The notes under the pieces are model-generated. The model had not been told where the DNA came from. It made no database searches and worked only from the letters and a program-made list of their open reading frames with translations. Both the position numbers and the translations under genes were made by a program. A DNA stretch of 51,729 bases. Origin: Methanomassiliicoccus sp. UBA345. Its GTDB lineage: Archaea; Thermoplasmatota; Thermoplasmata; Methanomassiliicoccales; Methanomassiliicoccaceae. The DNA is taken from the NCBI GenBank assembly GCA_002504525.1, contig DATD01000002.1:17004-68732 (forward strand), written 5' to 3'. Shown piece by piece: positions 8,351-16,941 of the stretch. The first letter of the stretch is position 1. Each line of letters starts with the position of its first letter.

Positions 8351-10416
8351 GTAAAGACCCCCACGTCAAGTATCATCGCCACTTTTCCGTCCCCCAATAT
8401 GGTCGCTCCAGAGAAATATCCGGTCTGGCGGAGGTCCTTTCCCAGATTCTTGACCACAATCTCCTGCTGCCCGATGAGACGAGACACGAGCAGGCATGAG
8501 CGATTATCGTTCTTCTCCACGATGACGGCCGGCATATCGCCGACCGTCTCCGCGGGAGCGCCGAACTCGGCGCGGATGTTGAGCACCGGCAGAACCTCGT
8601 CTCGCAGCTGGAACACCCCCCGGTCAGCGATGGAATGGACGGCGCCAAGAGGCACCCTGACAGTTTCCCGGACGTTGTCCAGGGGTATGGCGTACTTCTC
8701 ACCGTTCACCTCCACGAGCATGGCCCGGATGATGCTCATGCTCGGCGGCAATTTAAGTGTTACTTTGCAGCCCTGGCCAAAGGTCGAGTCCAGGCGCACG
8801 AAGCCACCCAGCTCCTCGATCTTCGTCTTTACCACGTCCATGCCCACCCCCCGGCCGGAGATGTCAGATATCTTCTCGGCGGTGCTGAAACCGGGCAGGA
8901 ACACGAACTGCAGCTTGCTACGATCGTCCAACCGCTCGGCGTCCTCGGCCTTGACGAGGCCTTTGCTGACCGCCTTGGCTACGATCTTTCCGGGGTCCAT
9001 CCCCCGGCCGTCGTCCTCGACCGTGATGATGATGTTGCTCTGCTCCTGGAGCGCGGATAGAGTGATCGTGCCGCGCGGGCTCTTGCCCTTGGCCACCCTC
9101 TCCGCGGCGGGCTCGATGCCGTGGTCAAGGGAGTTGCGGAGCAGATGGACCAGGGCATCGCCGATCTCGTCGAGCAGCCCTCGGTCGATCTCGATGTCGG
9201 TGCCCCGCATGATGAAGTCCACCTCTTTCCCGTTGTCTCGCGAGAGGTCCCTGACGATGCGGGGGAACCGCTTGAAAATGAAGTCGACCTGGACCATGCG
9301 CGTCCGTAGCACGATGTCCTGCATCTCTCCCATCAGCCGGGAGTTGTTCTGCAGGGTCTGCTTCAGCTCGCGATGCTTGAGGTCGGTGGCGATCTGATTG
9401 ATGCGAATATTATTGATCATGATCTCTCCGACCTGATCGAGAAGCTTGTCCAGCAACTTGCTCTTTACCCGGATGGAAGAGCCGTTGGGCGACCCTGACC
9501 GACTCTCCTTCCGCCCCTCGACATGGTCGTCCCCCCCGGCGCACTCCGCGCCCCTGTCCACGGTCCGCTCCAGTGGTTCGAGCGGAGCGGCCTGGGATTG
9601 ATCAGCGGGAAGAGGTAGCGGAACCGATTCGGCCATCTGTTCTATTGGATCGACCGGAGCGGCCGAAACGACCGTTTGGGCAGGATGACCGGGAACGTCG
9701 ATGGTCTGGGCGGTCGCCGCGGCCACGCCGGTCACCTCCTTCACCACCCCGAGGATGTCCGCATCGTTCCGAGTGGTGCCGAGCACAACGATCAGCCCTT
9801 CGTCAGAATCGGCCACGTCCTCCGACGCAGGGGAAGTGGCTAGCAGGGTGCCTTGCGAGGACGCTGCTCTGATCACCTGATACGCCCGGCCCTCCTTGAA
9901 CTTCAGGCCATTGCTCCATGTCACGGACACCATTACCGGGCGCTCGCCCGCGGGCAGCATCGCTTTGATCTGTTCCAGCTGGTCCGGCTCCAGGCCGGAC
10001 TCCTCGGACACGGGATCATCGATGGCGGTCGCCGGGAGGCCTTCCATCGCCTCCCTCATGCGTTCGACGATGTCGATGACCGGCACCTGGGTGGAGCCGG
10101 AGGTCTCCAGTTCGAGGAGCATGCTCTCGATGAGGTCCACTCCAGCGAAGAGAAGCTCGAGAATGGTCCGGGGAGGCGTTTCCTTCTTCTTGCGCAGGTC
10201 ATCGAAGAGGTCCTCCATGACATGGGCAAGCTGCTGGATGGGGGCGATGCCGATGACCCCGGCGGTGCCCTTGATCGTATGCATGGCCCTGAAGGCCGCG
10301 TTCATGCCCTCCTCGTCAAAACCGTCCTGCTCCAATGACAGCAATGTGCTGTTCAGCGTCTGGAGGTTCTCCTTGGATTCCTCAATGAAGACGTCAAGAT
10401 ACTTTGAGCTTTCCAT
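8347..10416 (-). CDS. cheA: Chemotaxis histidine kinase CheA
   Basis: CheA phosphorylates CheY and CheB in response to receptor state. The domains run in order: HPt (1-105) with phosphorylation site H46 in 'AMHTIKGTAG'; a P2-like region (about 165-240); a Pro/Glu/Ser-rich linker; the P3 dimerisation helices (about 315-375); HATPase (about 380-550) with N-box 'LLRNSLDHGIEP', 'VEDDGRGMDP' and 'GRGVGMDVV'; and a CheW-like P5 domain to residue 689. All catalytic boxes are intact. It follows cheB by 1 bp. Confidence 0.96.
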   Translation of the reverse strand: MESSKYLDVFIEESKENLQTLNSTLLSLEQDGFDEEGMNAAFRAMHTIKGTAGVIGIAPIQQLAHVMEDLFDDLRKKKETPPRTILELLFAGVDLIESMLLELETSGSTQVPVIDIVERMREAMEGLPATAIDDPVSEESGLEPDQLEQIKAMLPAGERPVMVSVTWSNGLKFKEGRAYQVIRAASSQGTLLATSPASEDVADSDEGLIVVLGTTRNDADILGVVKEVTGVAAATAQTIDVPGHPAQTVVSAAPVDPIEQMAESVPLPLPADQSQAAPLEPLERTVDRGAECAGGDDHVEGRKESRSGSPNGSSIRVKSKLLDKLLDQVGEIMINNIRINQIATDLKHRELKQTLQNNSRLMGEMQDIVLRTRMVQVDFIFKRFPRIVRDLSRDNGKEVDFIMRGTDIEIDRGLLDEIGDALVHLLRNSLDHGIEPAAERVAKGKSPRGTITLSALQEQSNIIITVEDDGRGMDPGKIVAKAVSKGLVKAEDAERLDDRSKLQFVFLPGFSTAEKISDISGRGVGMDVVKTKIEELGGFVRLDSTFGQGCKVTLKLPPSMSIIRAMLVEVNGEKYAIPLDNVRETVRVPLGAVHSIADRGVFQLRDEVLPVLNIRAEFGAPAETVGDMPAVIVEKNDNRSCLLVSRLIGQQEIVVKNLGKDLRQTGYFSGATILGDGKVAMILDVGVFT

Positions 10417-10417
10417 T

Positions 10418-11446
10418 TCACATCCCCGTGCTGATCATGATGGTAATCGCCTGGGCGATGTCCTCCAACGGGACCACGCGGTCCGCCGCGTGGGCCTCCA
10501 CCACCGCCTTGGGCATGCCGTAGACGACACAGGTCCCCTCGTCCTGCACCACGGTCTTGCCGCCGTTCTGTTTAATGGATCTCATCCCTTCGGCCCCGTC
10601 GGCGCCCATCCCCGTAAGGACGACCCCGATGGTCCGGGGGCCATATATCGGAGCGACGCTCCTCATGAGAACGTCGATGGCCGGCCGGACGTAGTTCACC
10701 TTGGGGCCGTCGTCCAGATGCAGCCGTCGTCCATCGAGTAGAAGATGCCTGTTCCCTTGGGCCAGGTAGACCTTCCCCTGATGTATCTCCTCGCCCTCCT
10801 CGGCCTCCTTGACCTCCAGGGGGCTGACCCAGTTGAGCCGCTCGGCGAAGGAGCGGGTGAACCCTTCAGGCATGTGCTGGACTATGAGCACCGCGGCGGG
10901 GAGGTTGGCAGGCAGACGCGAAAGCACCTCCGGCAGGGCCTTGGGTCCGCCGGTGGAAGCGCCGATGACGACTATCCAGTCCCCTCTAAGCGTGAGCATC
11001 TGAGCTGGTTGCACCAGACTTGCTGGCGCATTCCGGGGAAGGATCTTGGCCCTGGCCGCCGCCTTGATCTTGGCCACGATGTCCTCGCTGTTCCGCTCAA
11101 GGTCGAGGGACAGGGAACCGGAGGTCTTGGAAATGAAGTCGACCGCCCCCAGGTCGAGGCTCTTGAGCGTGATGTCCGCCTGTCGCTTGTCCATAGAGCT
11201 TAGCATGACCACGGGGCGGGGGGACTCGGCCATGATGTGCTGCAGGGCCGTGAGCCCGTCCATGACGGGCATCTCAATGTCCATGGTGACGACGTCTGGA
11301 TCGAGCTGGCGCACCTTCTCTATGGCCTCAGCGCCATTACGCGCAGTGCCCACCACTTCGATCCCTTCATCCTTGGAGAGGAGATCGGAGATGATGCGAC
11401 GCATCACGATGGAATCGTCCACTACCAGCACCGAGATCTTGAACAC
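10418..11446 (-). CDS. cheB: Chemoreceptor methylesterase CheB
   Basis: CheB demethylates receptor glutamates once its receiver domain is phosphorylated by CheA. The receiver occupies residues 1-125, with acidic residues at 10-11 and phospho-acceptor D56. The esterase domain (about 155-342) shows the Ser-His-Asp triad as S164 in 'IGASTGGPKA', H191 in 'VQHMPEGFT' and D283 in 'GMGADGAEGM'. Length and architecture are standard. It lies between cheY and cheA in the operon. Confidence 0.96.
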   Translation of the reverse strand: MFKISVLVVDDSIVMRRIISDLLSKDEGIEVVGTARNGAEAIEKVRQLDPDVVTMDIEMPVMDGLTALQHIMAESPRPVVMLSSMDKRQADITLKSLDLGAVDFISKTSGSLSLDLERNSEDIVAKIKAAARAKILPRNAPASLVQPAQMLTLRGDWIVVIGASTGGPKALPEVLSRLPANLPAAVLIVQHMPEGFTRSFAERLNWVSPLEVKEAEEGEEIHQGKVYLAQGNRHLLLDGRRLHLDDGPKVNYVRPAIDVLMRSVAPIYGPRTIGVVLTGMGADGAEGMRSIKQNGGKTVVQDEGTCVVYGMPKAVVEAHAADRVVPLEDIAQAITIMISTGM

Positions 11447-11450
11447 GCGC

Positions 11451-11819
11451 TCATCTCGCTATCTTACGGGCCGCGTCCAGCAGCTCCTGGTTCTCGAAGG
11501 GCTTGACAAGAAAGTCCCTTGCTCCGTTCTCCAGCGCCTGCAGTACCAGGTTCTTCTGGCTGAGGCCGCTGACGATTATGATGCGGGCATCCTTATCCAG
11601 ATCGACGATCTTCTTGACCACGTCGGTCCCATGCTCGCCGGGCATGATGATGTCCATCGTCACCAGGTCCGGAGAGAGCATGGCGTATTGCTCCACGGCC
11701 TCCTTGCCGTTCTTTGCCTGACCTACCACGTCGAAACCGCCCTTGGTCAGGATGTCGCGGATCATCGCCCGCATGACCATGGAATCATCGACGATCAGGG
11801 CCTTCTTCTGACCGTTCAT
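11451..11819 (-). CDS. cheY: Chemotaxis response regulator CheY
   Basis: This single-domain receiver carries the signal to the archaellum switch. Its 122 residues have the acidic pocket D11-D12, phospho-acceptor D56 ('LVTMDIIMPG') and K106 ('FLVKPFE'). The ATG overlaps the cheW stop. In other archaea CheY reaches the motor through CheF, and no CheF gene is visible in this window. Confidence 0.95.
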   Translation of the reverse strand: MNGQKKALIVDDSMVMRAMIRDILTKGGFDVVGQAKNGKEAVEQYAMLSPDLVTMDIIMPGEHGTDVVKKIVDLDKDARIIIVSGLSQKNLVLQALENGARDFLVKPFENQELLDAARKIAR

Positions 11820-12358
11820 GTTGATACCTCTCTATCTTCTGCCTGTTCCGCCACTTCTCCCAGGTGCGTACCGGCCTGCCCGAGCCAGGCCGTCCCCGCC
11901 CCATTCATGACCTTTTCCAGGTCGAGCATCATGATCAGCTTGTCCGGAAGTTTGCTGATGCCGGTCAGCGCGGCCAACTCCATCCCGGCCAGGGTCTTGG
12001 GGGGCGGGGATATGCTGTCCTTGGGGACGCGCATGACGTCCTCGACGGCATCCACTATTATGCCTATCTGGTTGTCGCCGACCTCCGCCACGATGATGCG
12101 CGATTGCGCCGTACGGGAAGGCCCTCCAGTAGCAATGTTGAGCCGCTTCTTCAGATCGATGACCGTGGTGATCTGCCCCCGAAGGTTCATGACCCCCTCG
12201 ATATAGTGGGGCATCTTGGGCACGCGGGTGATGTCTTCGACCTTTCGGATCTCACGCACCTGCGACACCATGGTGGCGAACGTCTCCTGGCCCAGCCGGA
12301 AGGACACTATCTGCTCGACGTCCCCGGTGAGCTCGACCTTTACTCGCTTGCGGACCAT
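11816..12358 (-). CDS. cheW: Chemotaxis coupling protein CheW
   Basis: CheW couples the chemoreceptor to CheA. The 180-residue product is a single CheW SH3-like domain with the conserved 'HYIEGVMNLRGQITTVIDL' segment around residues 51-70 and 'GIIVDAVEDVMRV' later. A short acidic, Ala-rich C-terminal tail of about 30 residues is extra. It is the second gene of the operon, 9 bp after the chemoreceptor. Confidence 0.95.
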   Translation of the reverse strand: MVRKRVKVELTGDVEQIVSFRLGQETFATMVSQVREIRKVEDITRVPKMPHYIEGVMNLRGQITTVIDLKKRLNIATGGPSRTAQSRIIVAEVGDNQIGIIVDAVEDVMRVPKDSISPPPKTLAGMELAALTGISKLPDKLIMMLDLEKVMNGAGTAWLGQAGTHLGEVAEQAEDREVST

Positions 12359-12367
12359 GGTGCGTCC

Positions 12368-15300
12368 TCACCTCGCTTCTATTCCCCTCTTGGCCAACGC
12401 CTCCTTGACCCTGGCCGGCACACCTGGCTTGGGGGCCGAGGCGGCCTTGACCGGGGAGGGGCGCTGGGGAGACCTAGGGGCCGGCCTCGGCGGTTCGTCC
12501 GAAACCTCCAGCTCATCGCTGATCTTGAACTGCCCGGCGACCTTCTGGAGGTTCACGGCCATCTCGCTCAGGGTCTGCGCCCTCGCCGTCAGGTCCTCCA
12601 TCGATGCGGTCAGCTCCTCAGTGGATGACGCGGACTCCTCGGCCGATGATGCGGTCTCCTCGGCGATGGATGCGATTCCGTCCACCGACTTGGCCGCCTG
12701 CTGGGTGCCATCCTTCTGCCCGACCATGAGCTTGGCGATATCATCGACCGCACTGGCAGTGTTGGCCACGGCGGCGGATATATCGGTGAAGGCCTTGCCG
12801 GTCTGATCGATCATCTTCATTCCCTCGGCAGCCTCCTTAGTGCCAAGCTGCATGGCCTCCACCGCCTTGCCGGTCTCCTGCTGCACCTCCTTGATCATCT
12901 TGGCGATGCGCTCCGCCGCCTCGCGGCTGTCCTCGGCGAGGTTCTTGACCTCCTCGGCCACCACGGCGAAGCCGCGGCCATGCTCTCCGGCGCGGGCCGC
13001 TTCGATCGCGGCGTTCAGCGCCAGCAGGTTGGTCTGGTCGGAGATGTTGGTGATGACATTGACGATCTCGCCTATCTCCTCGGAACGCTTGCCCAGCACG
13101 GCGATGACCTTTGCAGAGTCGTCCACCACCTTGGCGATCTGCTCCATCTTCCTGACGGTGGTGTCGACGGTATTCCTACCATTGGCAGCGCCGTCATTGG
13201 CGGCGAGGGCGGCGGTCCGGGCAGCCTCCGACTTGGCCGAGACGCTCTCCACAGATGAGGCCATCTCCGCCATGACGCGGGCGGTCTCATCGACCTGGGA
13301 GGCCTGGTTCTGCGCGCCGCGGGAGATCTGCTGGATCGCCGCGGACACCTGCTCGGTCGATGCGTTCATCTCCTCCGCCGACGATGCCAGCTCCTGCGAG
13401 GTCGAGGAGACCATGTCCACCGAGGCATTGACCTCGGTCAGCAGGTTGATGACCGCGTCCTTGAACTCACCGATGGCCAGGTGCAGCTCCTCGAACACAG
13501 CGTAGGCCGCCTGGGTGTCCATGTCGCTCTCGGGCAGATCGACCGACGCGGTAAGGTCGCCCCTGGCCAGCTCCTCGAGGGCCCCTTTGATCCTATCCAC
13601 CGACTCGGTCTGGAAGTCGGCAATCTTCTGAGTCTTCCTCGCCGCCTCCTTGATGGCGGTCTGGTCGGTCACGAACTCAAAGGAGCCGACGATCTCACCG
13701 TTCTCCCCGCGCAGCGGGGCTCCGGCGCAGAAGATGTCCATGTGCTTGCCGCCGACCACGCAGTCGTTCTCGCAGGTATGCACCGTGTTGCTCCGCATTG
13801 CCGTGGCGCAGGGGCAATCGAGCGTGTTGCACCTCGAGGTCTTCCACATGTCCGCGCACTTCAGGCCGATGAGTTCCGTCTTGCTCTTGCCCAGCAGCTT
13901 CGCCCCGGTGTCATTGATGTACACGATGCGAAGGTCCTTGTCCATGAACTGGATCGGCGTCGGGATGGCCTCGAAGTTGCCGACCACGGAATCAAGGGTG
14001 CGGTTGACGCCATCCACAATCATCTTGTAGTTCCCGCCATGGGAAGCGGCGTCCGCCCTCTCGTCGAGATGGCCCTTGATGGCATTGCGGGATAGCCCCT
14101 GGGTGTCCCGGACGAGCGTTCGGATGGCGTCGCGGGCCTTGACCATATTATCCATGATCTGCTCGAATGACGCCTTGCTGCCCTGGGTGTACTCGTCCGC
14201 CTCGCCGACCGTGGTGTTGAACGACAGATCACCGGCGGCGAGGGATTGCAGGCAAGCGGCAATGCGCTCGACCTCGCCCGCCTCATACTTGCTCTTGCGC
14301 ACTTGCGCAGTCACGTCCTGCAGCACCTCGACATGTCCGATGACCTGGCCATCGGCGTCCTTCAGGTACGAGACGTCGATCTGGTTGGCCTTGCCGTTCC
14401 GGTCGGACATGGTGTGAGCCTGGCCTTGTCTAAGTCGGGCGATGCCGCAGTCCTGAGTGCCGCACACCTGTCCGTTCCAGGCCTTGCAGTGCAGACCCAG
14501 CAGCTCCTCCCGGGGACGCTTGAGGATCTGCAGGGAGGACTTGTTGAGGAAGGTCATGCGCATCTCGGCGTCCGTGACCGAGATAGGGAACGGAATGGTG
14601 TCAAGGATCTGCTCATACCAGTACGTCTTGTCGACCACTGTGTCGAGGGTCCGGTTGAAGCCTGCTATGACGTTAGCATATTCGCCGCGATGGCGGGACG
14701 CGTCAGCCCGCTTCTTGAAGTCCCCCGCGGCCGCGGCCGCAGCCAGCGTACCCACGTCATCCACCAGCGCCTTGATGGAGTCCTGGCAGATATTGAGGTG
14801 GTCCCTGACCTTCGCCAGGTCCCCCTTCATCTCGGCATCCATTCGCTGGGACAGATCGCCCTCCGCTATGCGGCCCATCTGGGACATGACCATCTTGAAC
14901 GGCTCGACGGCCGCATCAATGGTCCCGTTCAGCCCCTCGACGATGCTTCTGTAGTTCCCCTCGAACATGGACACGTTGGCCTTTGCCCCGAGGTTTCCCG
15001 ATATCATCTCCTCGGTGACACGCTGGACCTCCGCGGTGATCTCGATCTCCTTGCTGGTATCGGCGATGAGTTCGATGGCACCGACCACCACGCCATTAGC
15101 ATCCTTGACCGGAGAGATGGAACATCTTATGTGGCGATCCCCCGAGGTCAGGTGAGCGACGCTGTCCCCTGTGAACGACCGATCCTCGCTCATGGCCTTG
15201 CGCACAGCGCAGTTGCCACCCTTGCAGTGGGCGGTGTTCATGATCTCGTGACATGGTTTCCCCATCACCTGATCGATGTTCTTACCAACCATGCCCAGGG

Positions 15301-15757
15301 CCGCCTCGTTCATGAAAATGATGTTTTGATCAAGCCCTATCGCCATGACCGGGTTGGGGAGGCTTTGCAGGAGCGTATGGGCCTTGTCGCCGCCTGCGGT
15401 CTGGGGCATCACGAAGCCAACGCTCCCTGAGAATTTTCCCGCCTCGTTCAGGATCGGCCTGGCCGACACCGAGACCGTCAAACTTTCGCCATCATCCTTG
15501 ACTAGGCGAAGATTCTTGACGTCGATGGTCCTGCCGGCGGACATCGCCTCCACCACCCGGCAACCATTCTTGCCGATGGCCCCGTTGAAAGCATCCCGGA
15601 CCCGCATTCCAACGGCCTCATCGACCGTCAGGCCCGTAAGGTCGGCCGCGGCATTATTGAACGATATTATCTTCCAACTAGCATCGGCGATGTATGCGGC
15701 TACAGGCAGGCAAGCGAGGATCTCCTCTCTGTTCGATTTTTCGGAGAGCTGTTCCAT
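12368..15757 (-). CDS. Soluble multi-PAS chemoreceptor (methyl-accepting chemotaxis protein)
   Basis: This 1129-residue chemoreceptor has no obvious membrane span, so it should be cytoplasmic and sense an internal signal. It has PAS-like domains at about 10-118, 125-235, 380-483 and 592-700. HAMP-like helical modules lie between them, with repeated 'NGTIDAAVEPF', 'NRTLDTVVDK' and 'NRTLDSVVGN' joints. The signalling domain runs from about 770 to 1085, with the conserved hairpin tip near 905-940 (NAAIEAARAGEHGRGFAVVA). PAS 2-4 each carry a C-x7/8-C-x4-C cluster: C169/C178/C183, C424/C432/C437 and C634/C643/C648. These suggest metal, Fe-S, haem or disulphide redox sensing, but the ligand is unknown. 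It heads the che operon and is the only receptor seen. Confidence 0.93.
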   Translation of the reverse strand: MEQLSEKSNREEILACLPVAAYIADASWKIISFNNAAADLTGLTVDEAVGMRVRDAFNGAIGKNGCRVVEAMSAGRTIDVKNLRLVKDDGESLTVSVSARPILNEAGKFSGSVGFVMPQTAGGDKAHTLLQSLPNPVMAIGLDQNIIFMNEAALGMVGKNIDQVMGKPCHEIMNTAHCKGGNCAVRKAMSEDRSFTGDSVAHLTSGDRHIRCSISPVKDANGVVVGAIELIADTSKEIEITAEVQRVTEEMISGNLGAKANVSMFEGNYRSIVEGLNGTIDAAVEPFKMVMSQMGRIAEGDLSQRMDAEMKGDLAKVRDHLNICQDSIKALVDDVGTLAAAAAAGDFKKRADASRHRGEYANVIAGFNRTLDTVVDKTYWYEQILDTIPFPISVTDAEMRMTFLNKSSLQILKRPREELLGLHCKAWNGQVCGTQDCGIARLRQGQAHTMSDRNGKANQIDVSYLKDADGQVIGHVEVLQDVTAQVRKSKYEAGEVERIAACLQSLAAGDLSFNTTVGEADEYTQGSKASFEQIMDNMVKARDAIRTLVRDTQGLSRNAIKGHLDERADAASHGGNYKMIVDGVNRTLDSVVGNFEAIPTPIQFMDKDLRIVYINDTGAKLLGKSKTELIGLKCADMWKTSRCNTLDCPCATAMRSNTVHTCENDCVVGGKHMDIFCAGAPLRGENGEIVGSFEFVTDQTAIKEAARKTQKIADFQTESVDRIKGALEELARGDLTASVDLPESDMDTQAAYAVFEELHLAIGEFKDAVINLLTEVNASVDMVSSTSQELASSAEEMNASTEQVSAAIQQISRGAQNQASQVDETARVMAEMASSVESVSAKSEAARTAALAANDGAANGRNTVDTTVRKMEQIAKVVDDSAKVIAVLGKRSEEIGEIVNVITNISDQTNLLALNAAIEAARAGEHGRGFAVVAEEVKNLAEDSREAAERIAKMIKEVQQETGKAVEAMQLGTKEAAEGMKMIDQTGKAFTDISAAVANTASAVDDIAKLMVGQKDGTQQAAKSVDGIASIAEETASSAEESASSTEELTASMEDLTARAQTLSEMAVNLQKVAGQFKISDELEVSDEPPRPAPRSPQRPSPVKAASAPKPGVPARVKEALAKRGIEAR

Positions 15758-15783
15758 ATCATCATATCCCTTCCCATCCCTGA

Positions 15784-15803
15784 TTCCACATAATCATATG
15801 GAA
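15784..15803. promoter_or_regulatory. Imperfect palindrome near the mcp start
   Basis: TTCCACAT and ATATGGAA flank AATC, with 7 of 8 positions complementary. It lies 27-46 bp upstream of the mcp start codon and downstream of its predicted transcription start, so it could be an operator or a leader hairpin. Confidence 0.35.
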
Positions 15804-15813
15804 TAATATTAAC

Positions 15814-15843
15814 CATACAAAAAAATTGTATGATATTTATAAG
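15814..15843 (-). promoter_or_regulatory. mcp operon promoter with perfect inverted repeat
   Basis: On the minus strand a TATA-like TTATAAATAT lies at about 15842-15833. Immediately downstream is a perfect inverted repeat, CATACAA-N5-TTGTATG (15814-15832), between the TATA box and the expected transcription start near 15811. A protein bound there would block initiation of the chemotaxis operon. Confidence 0.5.
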
Positions 15844-16078
15844 ATGAGCAGGTGGCTATCGGTCTTGATTGTTAGATAACCTGATTACCAGCCTATCGAT
15901 CGGAGCGAGGAGGCCACCGAGGCACCACATCATGGACTGCTAGGTGTTGCAACCGACCTCCGACCGGACCTCAGATATAATGTGAAACCGGCAATATGAG
16001 TTCGGTCCCAGGCACAGGACATCATCATGGGTCACGGAGGATCTCAGCCTCAGCGGCCCTATCTCGTTAGAGCACCAA

Positions 16079-16090
16079 GTTTTTTATTCT
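16079..16090 (+). promoter_or_regulatory. Probable cheR TATA element
   Basis: A T-rich box (GTTTTTTATTC) is centred about 33 bp upstream of the cheR ATG at 16117. That spacing gives a leader of less than about 12 nt. Confidence 0.4.
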
Positions 16091-16116
16091 TATGAACTTA
16101 TGAAGCCTCCGACATC

Positions 16117-16938
16117 ATGGAGAGCATGCGCATCGACCCGGGCTTTGATGACCTGAAGCAGCTCATCGTTCAGCGCAGGTCGCTGAATTGCGACCACTAT
16201 AAGGATGGTTATCTGCGAAGGCGGTTCGCGGTCAGGATGCGCGCCCGAGGGGTGAGCGGGTACGATGATTATGTACGGCTGCTCAGGTCCGACCCCATCG
16301 AATACGATGAGCTCATGCGCGATCTGACCATCAACGTCACCCAGTTCTTCAGGGACGAGGCGGTGTTCAAAGCGCTCGAGGATGAGGTGCTGCCACTGCT
16401 CATCTACCAGAAGGTGTCTCGCGGAGAGTCGTCCATCCGCATCTGGAGCGCGGGGTGCTCCAGCGGCGAGGAGCCGTACTCGGTGAGCATTCTGATGAAG
16501 GAGCTGTTGGGGGAAGAGTTCGAGCGGTTCTCATTGAGCATAGTGGCCTCAGATATCGACGCGGAGGTGCTGGAGAGCGCAAAAGAGGGGCGGTACCTCC
16601 CACGGCAGGTGGTCAACGTGCCTAAGCCATATCTTGAGAGATACTTCACGCTCGATGATGGCTTGTACCAGCTCAGCCCCCCCATAATGGAGATGGTGCA
16701 CTTTCGCAACATCGATCTGTTCACCGCCACCGCCGGCTCTCACTTCGACCTCATCCTCTGCCGCAATGTCGTCATCTATTTCACCAGGGAGATGCAGGAG
16801 CGGCTCTACATGAAGTTCTACCGATCTCTGCGCGACGGGGGGTATCTGGTGATGGGCAACACCGAGACCCTGGTGGGGGAGGCGGCGACCCTGCTCACTC
16901 CGACCCATACGCGAGAGCGCATCTATCAGAAGAGGTAA
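16117..16938 (+). CDS. cheR: Chemoreceptor methyltransferase CheR
   Basis: CheR methylates receptor glutamates using S-adenosylmethionine, opposing CheB. Its 273 residues have the N-terminal helical domain, with the typical 'LTINVTQFFRD' segment. The Rossmann methyltransferase domain follows, with 'WSAGCSSGEEPYS' as the SAM-binding loop and 'FDLILCRNVVIYF' further on. It is divergent from the mcp operon and convergent with cbiO, with 3 bp between stops. A second ATG at 16126 is possible, but 16117 fits the promoter spacing. Confidence 0.95.
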   Translation: MESMRIDPGFDDLKQLIVQRRSLNCDHYKDGYLRRRFAVRMRARGVSGYDDYVRLLRSDPIEYDELMRDLTINVTQFFRDEAVFKALEDEVLPLLIYQKVSRGESSIRIWSAGCSSGEEPYSVSILMKELLGEEFERFSLSIVASDIDAEVLESAKEGRYLPRQVVNVPKPYLERYFTLDDGLYQLSPPIMEMVHFRNIDLFTATAGSHFDLILCRNVVIYFTREMQERLYMKFYRSLRDGGYLVMGNTETLVGEAATLLTPTHTRERIYQKR

Positions 16939-16941
16939 GGC

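Larger units (their letters stand above)
15758..16116. other. Intergenic region between divergent mcp and cheR
   Basis: This 359-bp stretch has no supported protein gene. The left 90 bp are AT-rich and hold the mcp promoter and two inverted repeats. The middle is GC-rich, with a weak plus-strand TATA-like GATATAATG at about 15972-15980. The right end has the cheR TATA-like T-rich box. GGTGGC (about 15851) and GCCACC (about 15912) could pair over a long loop, and a small RNA here cannot be excluded. Confidence 0.6.

Noticed and set aside
14246..15430. Open frame of 394 codons antisense to the chemoreceptor
   Set aside because: Its composition (His, Leu, Arg, Asp) is typical of an antisense frame of a GC-rich gene; it has no motifs or promoter.
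15845..16080. Possible structured RNA between mcp and cheR
   Set aside because: The GGTGGC/GCCACC pairing is short and distant, no C/D or other RNA family motif is seen, and there is no clear terminator apart from the cheR promoter T-run.
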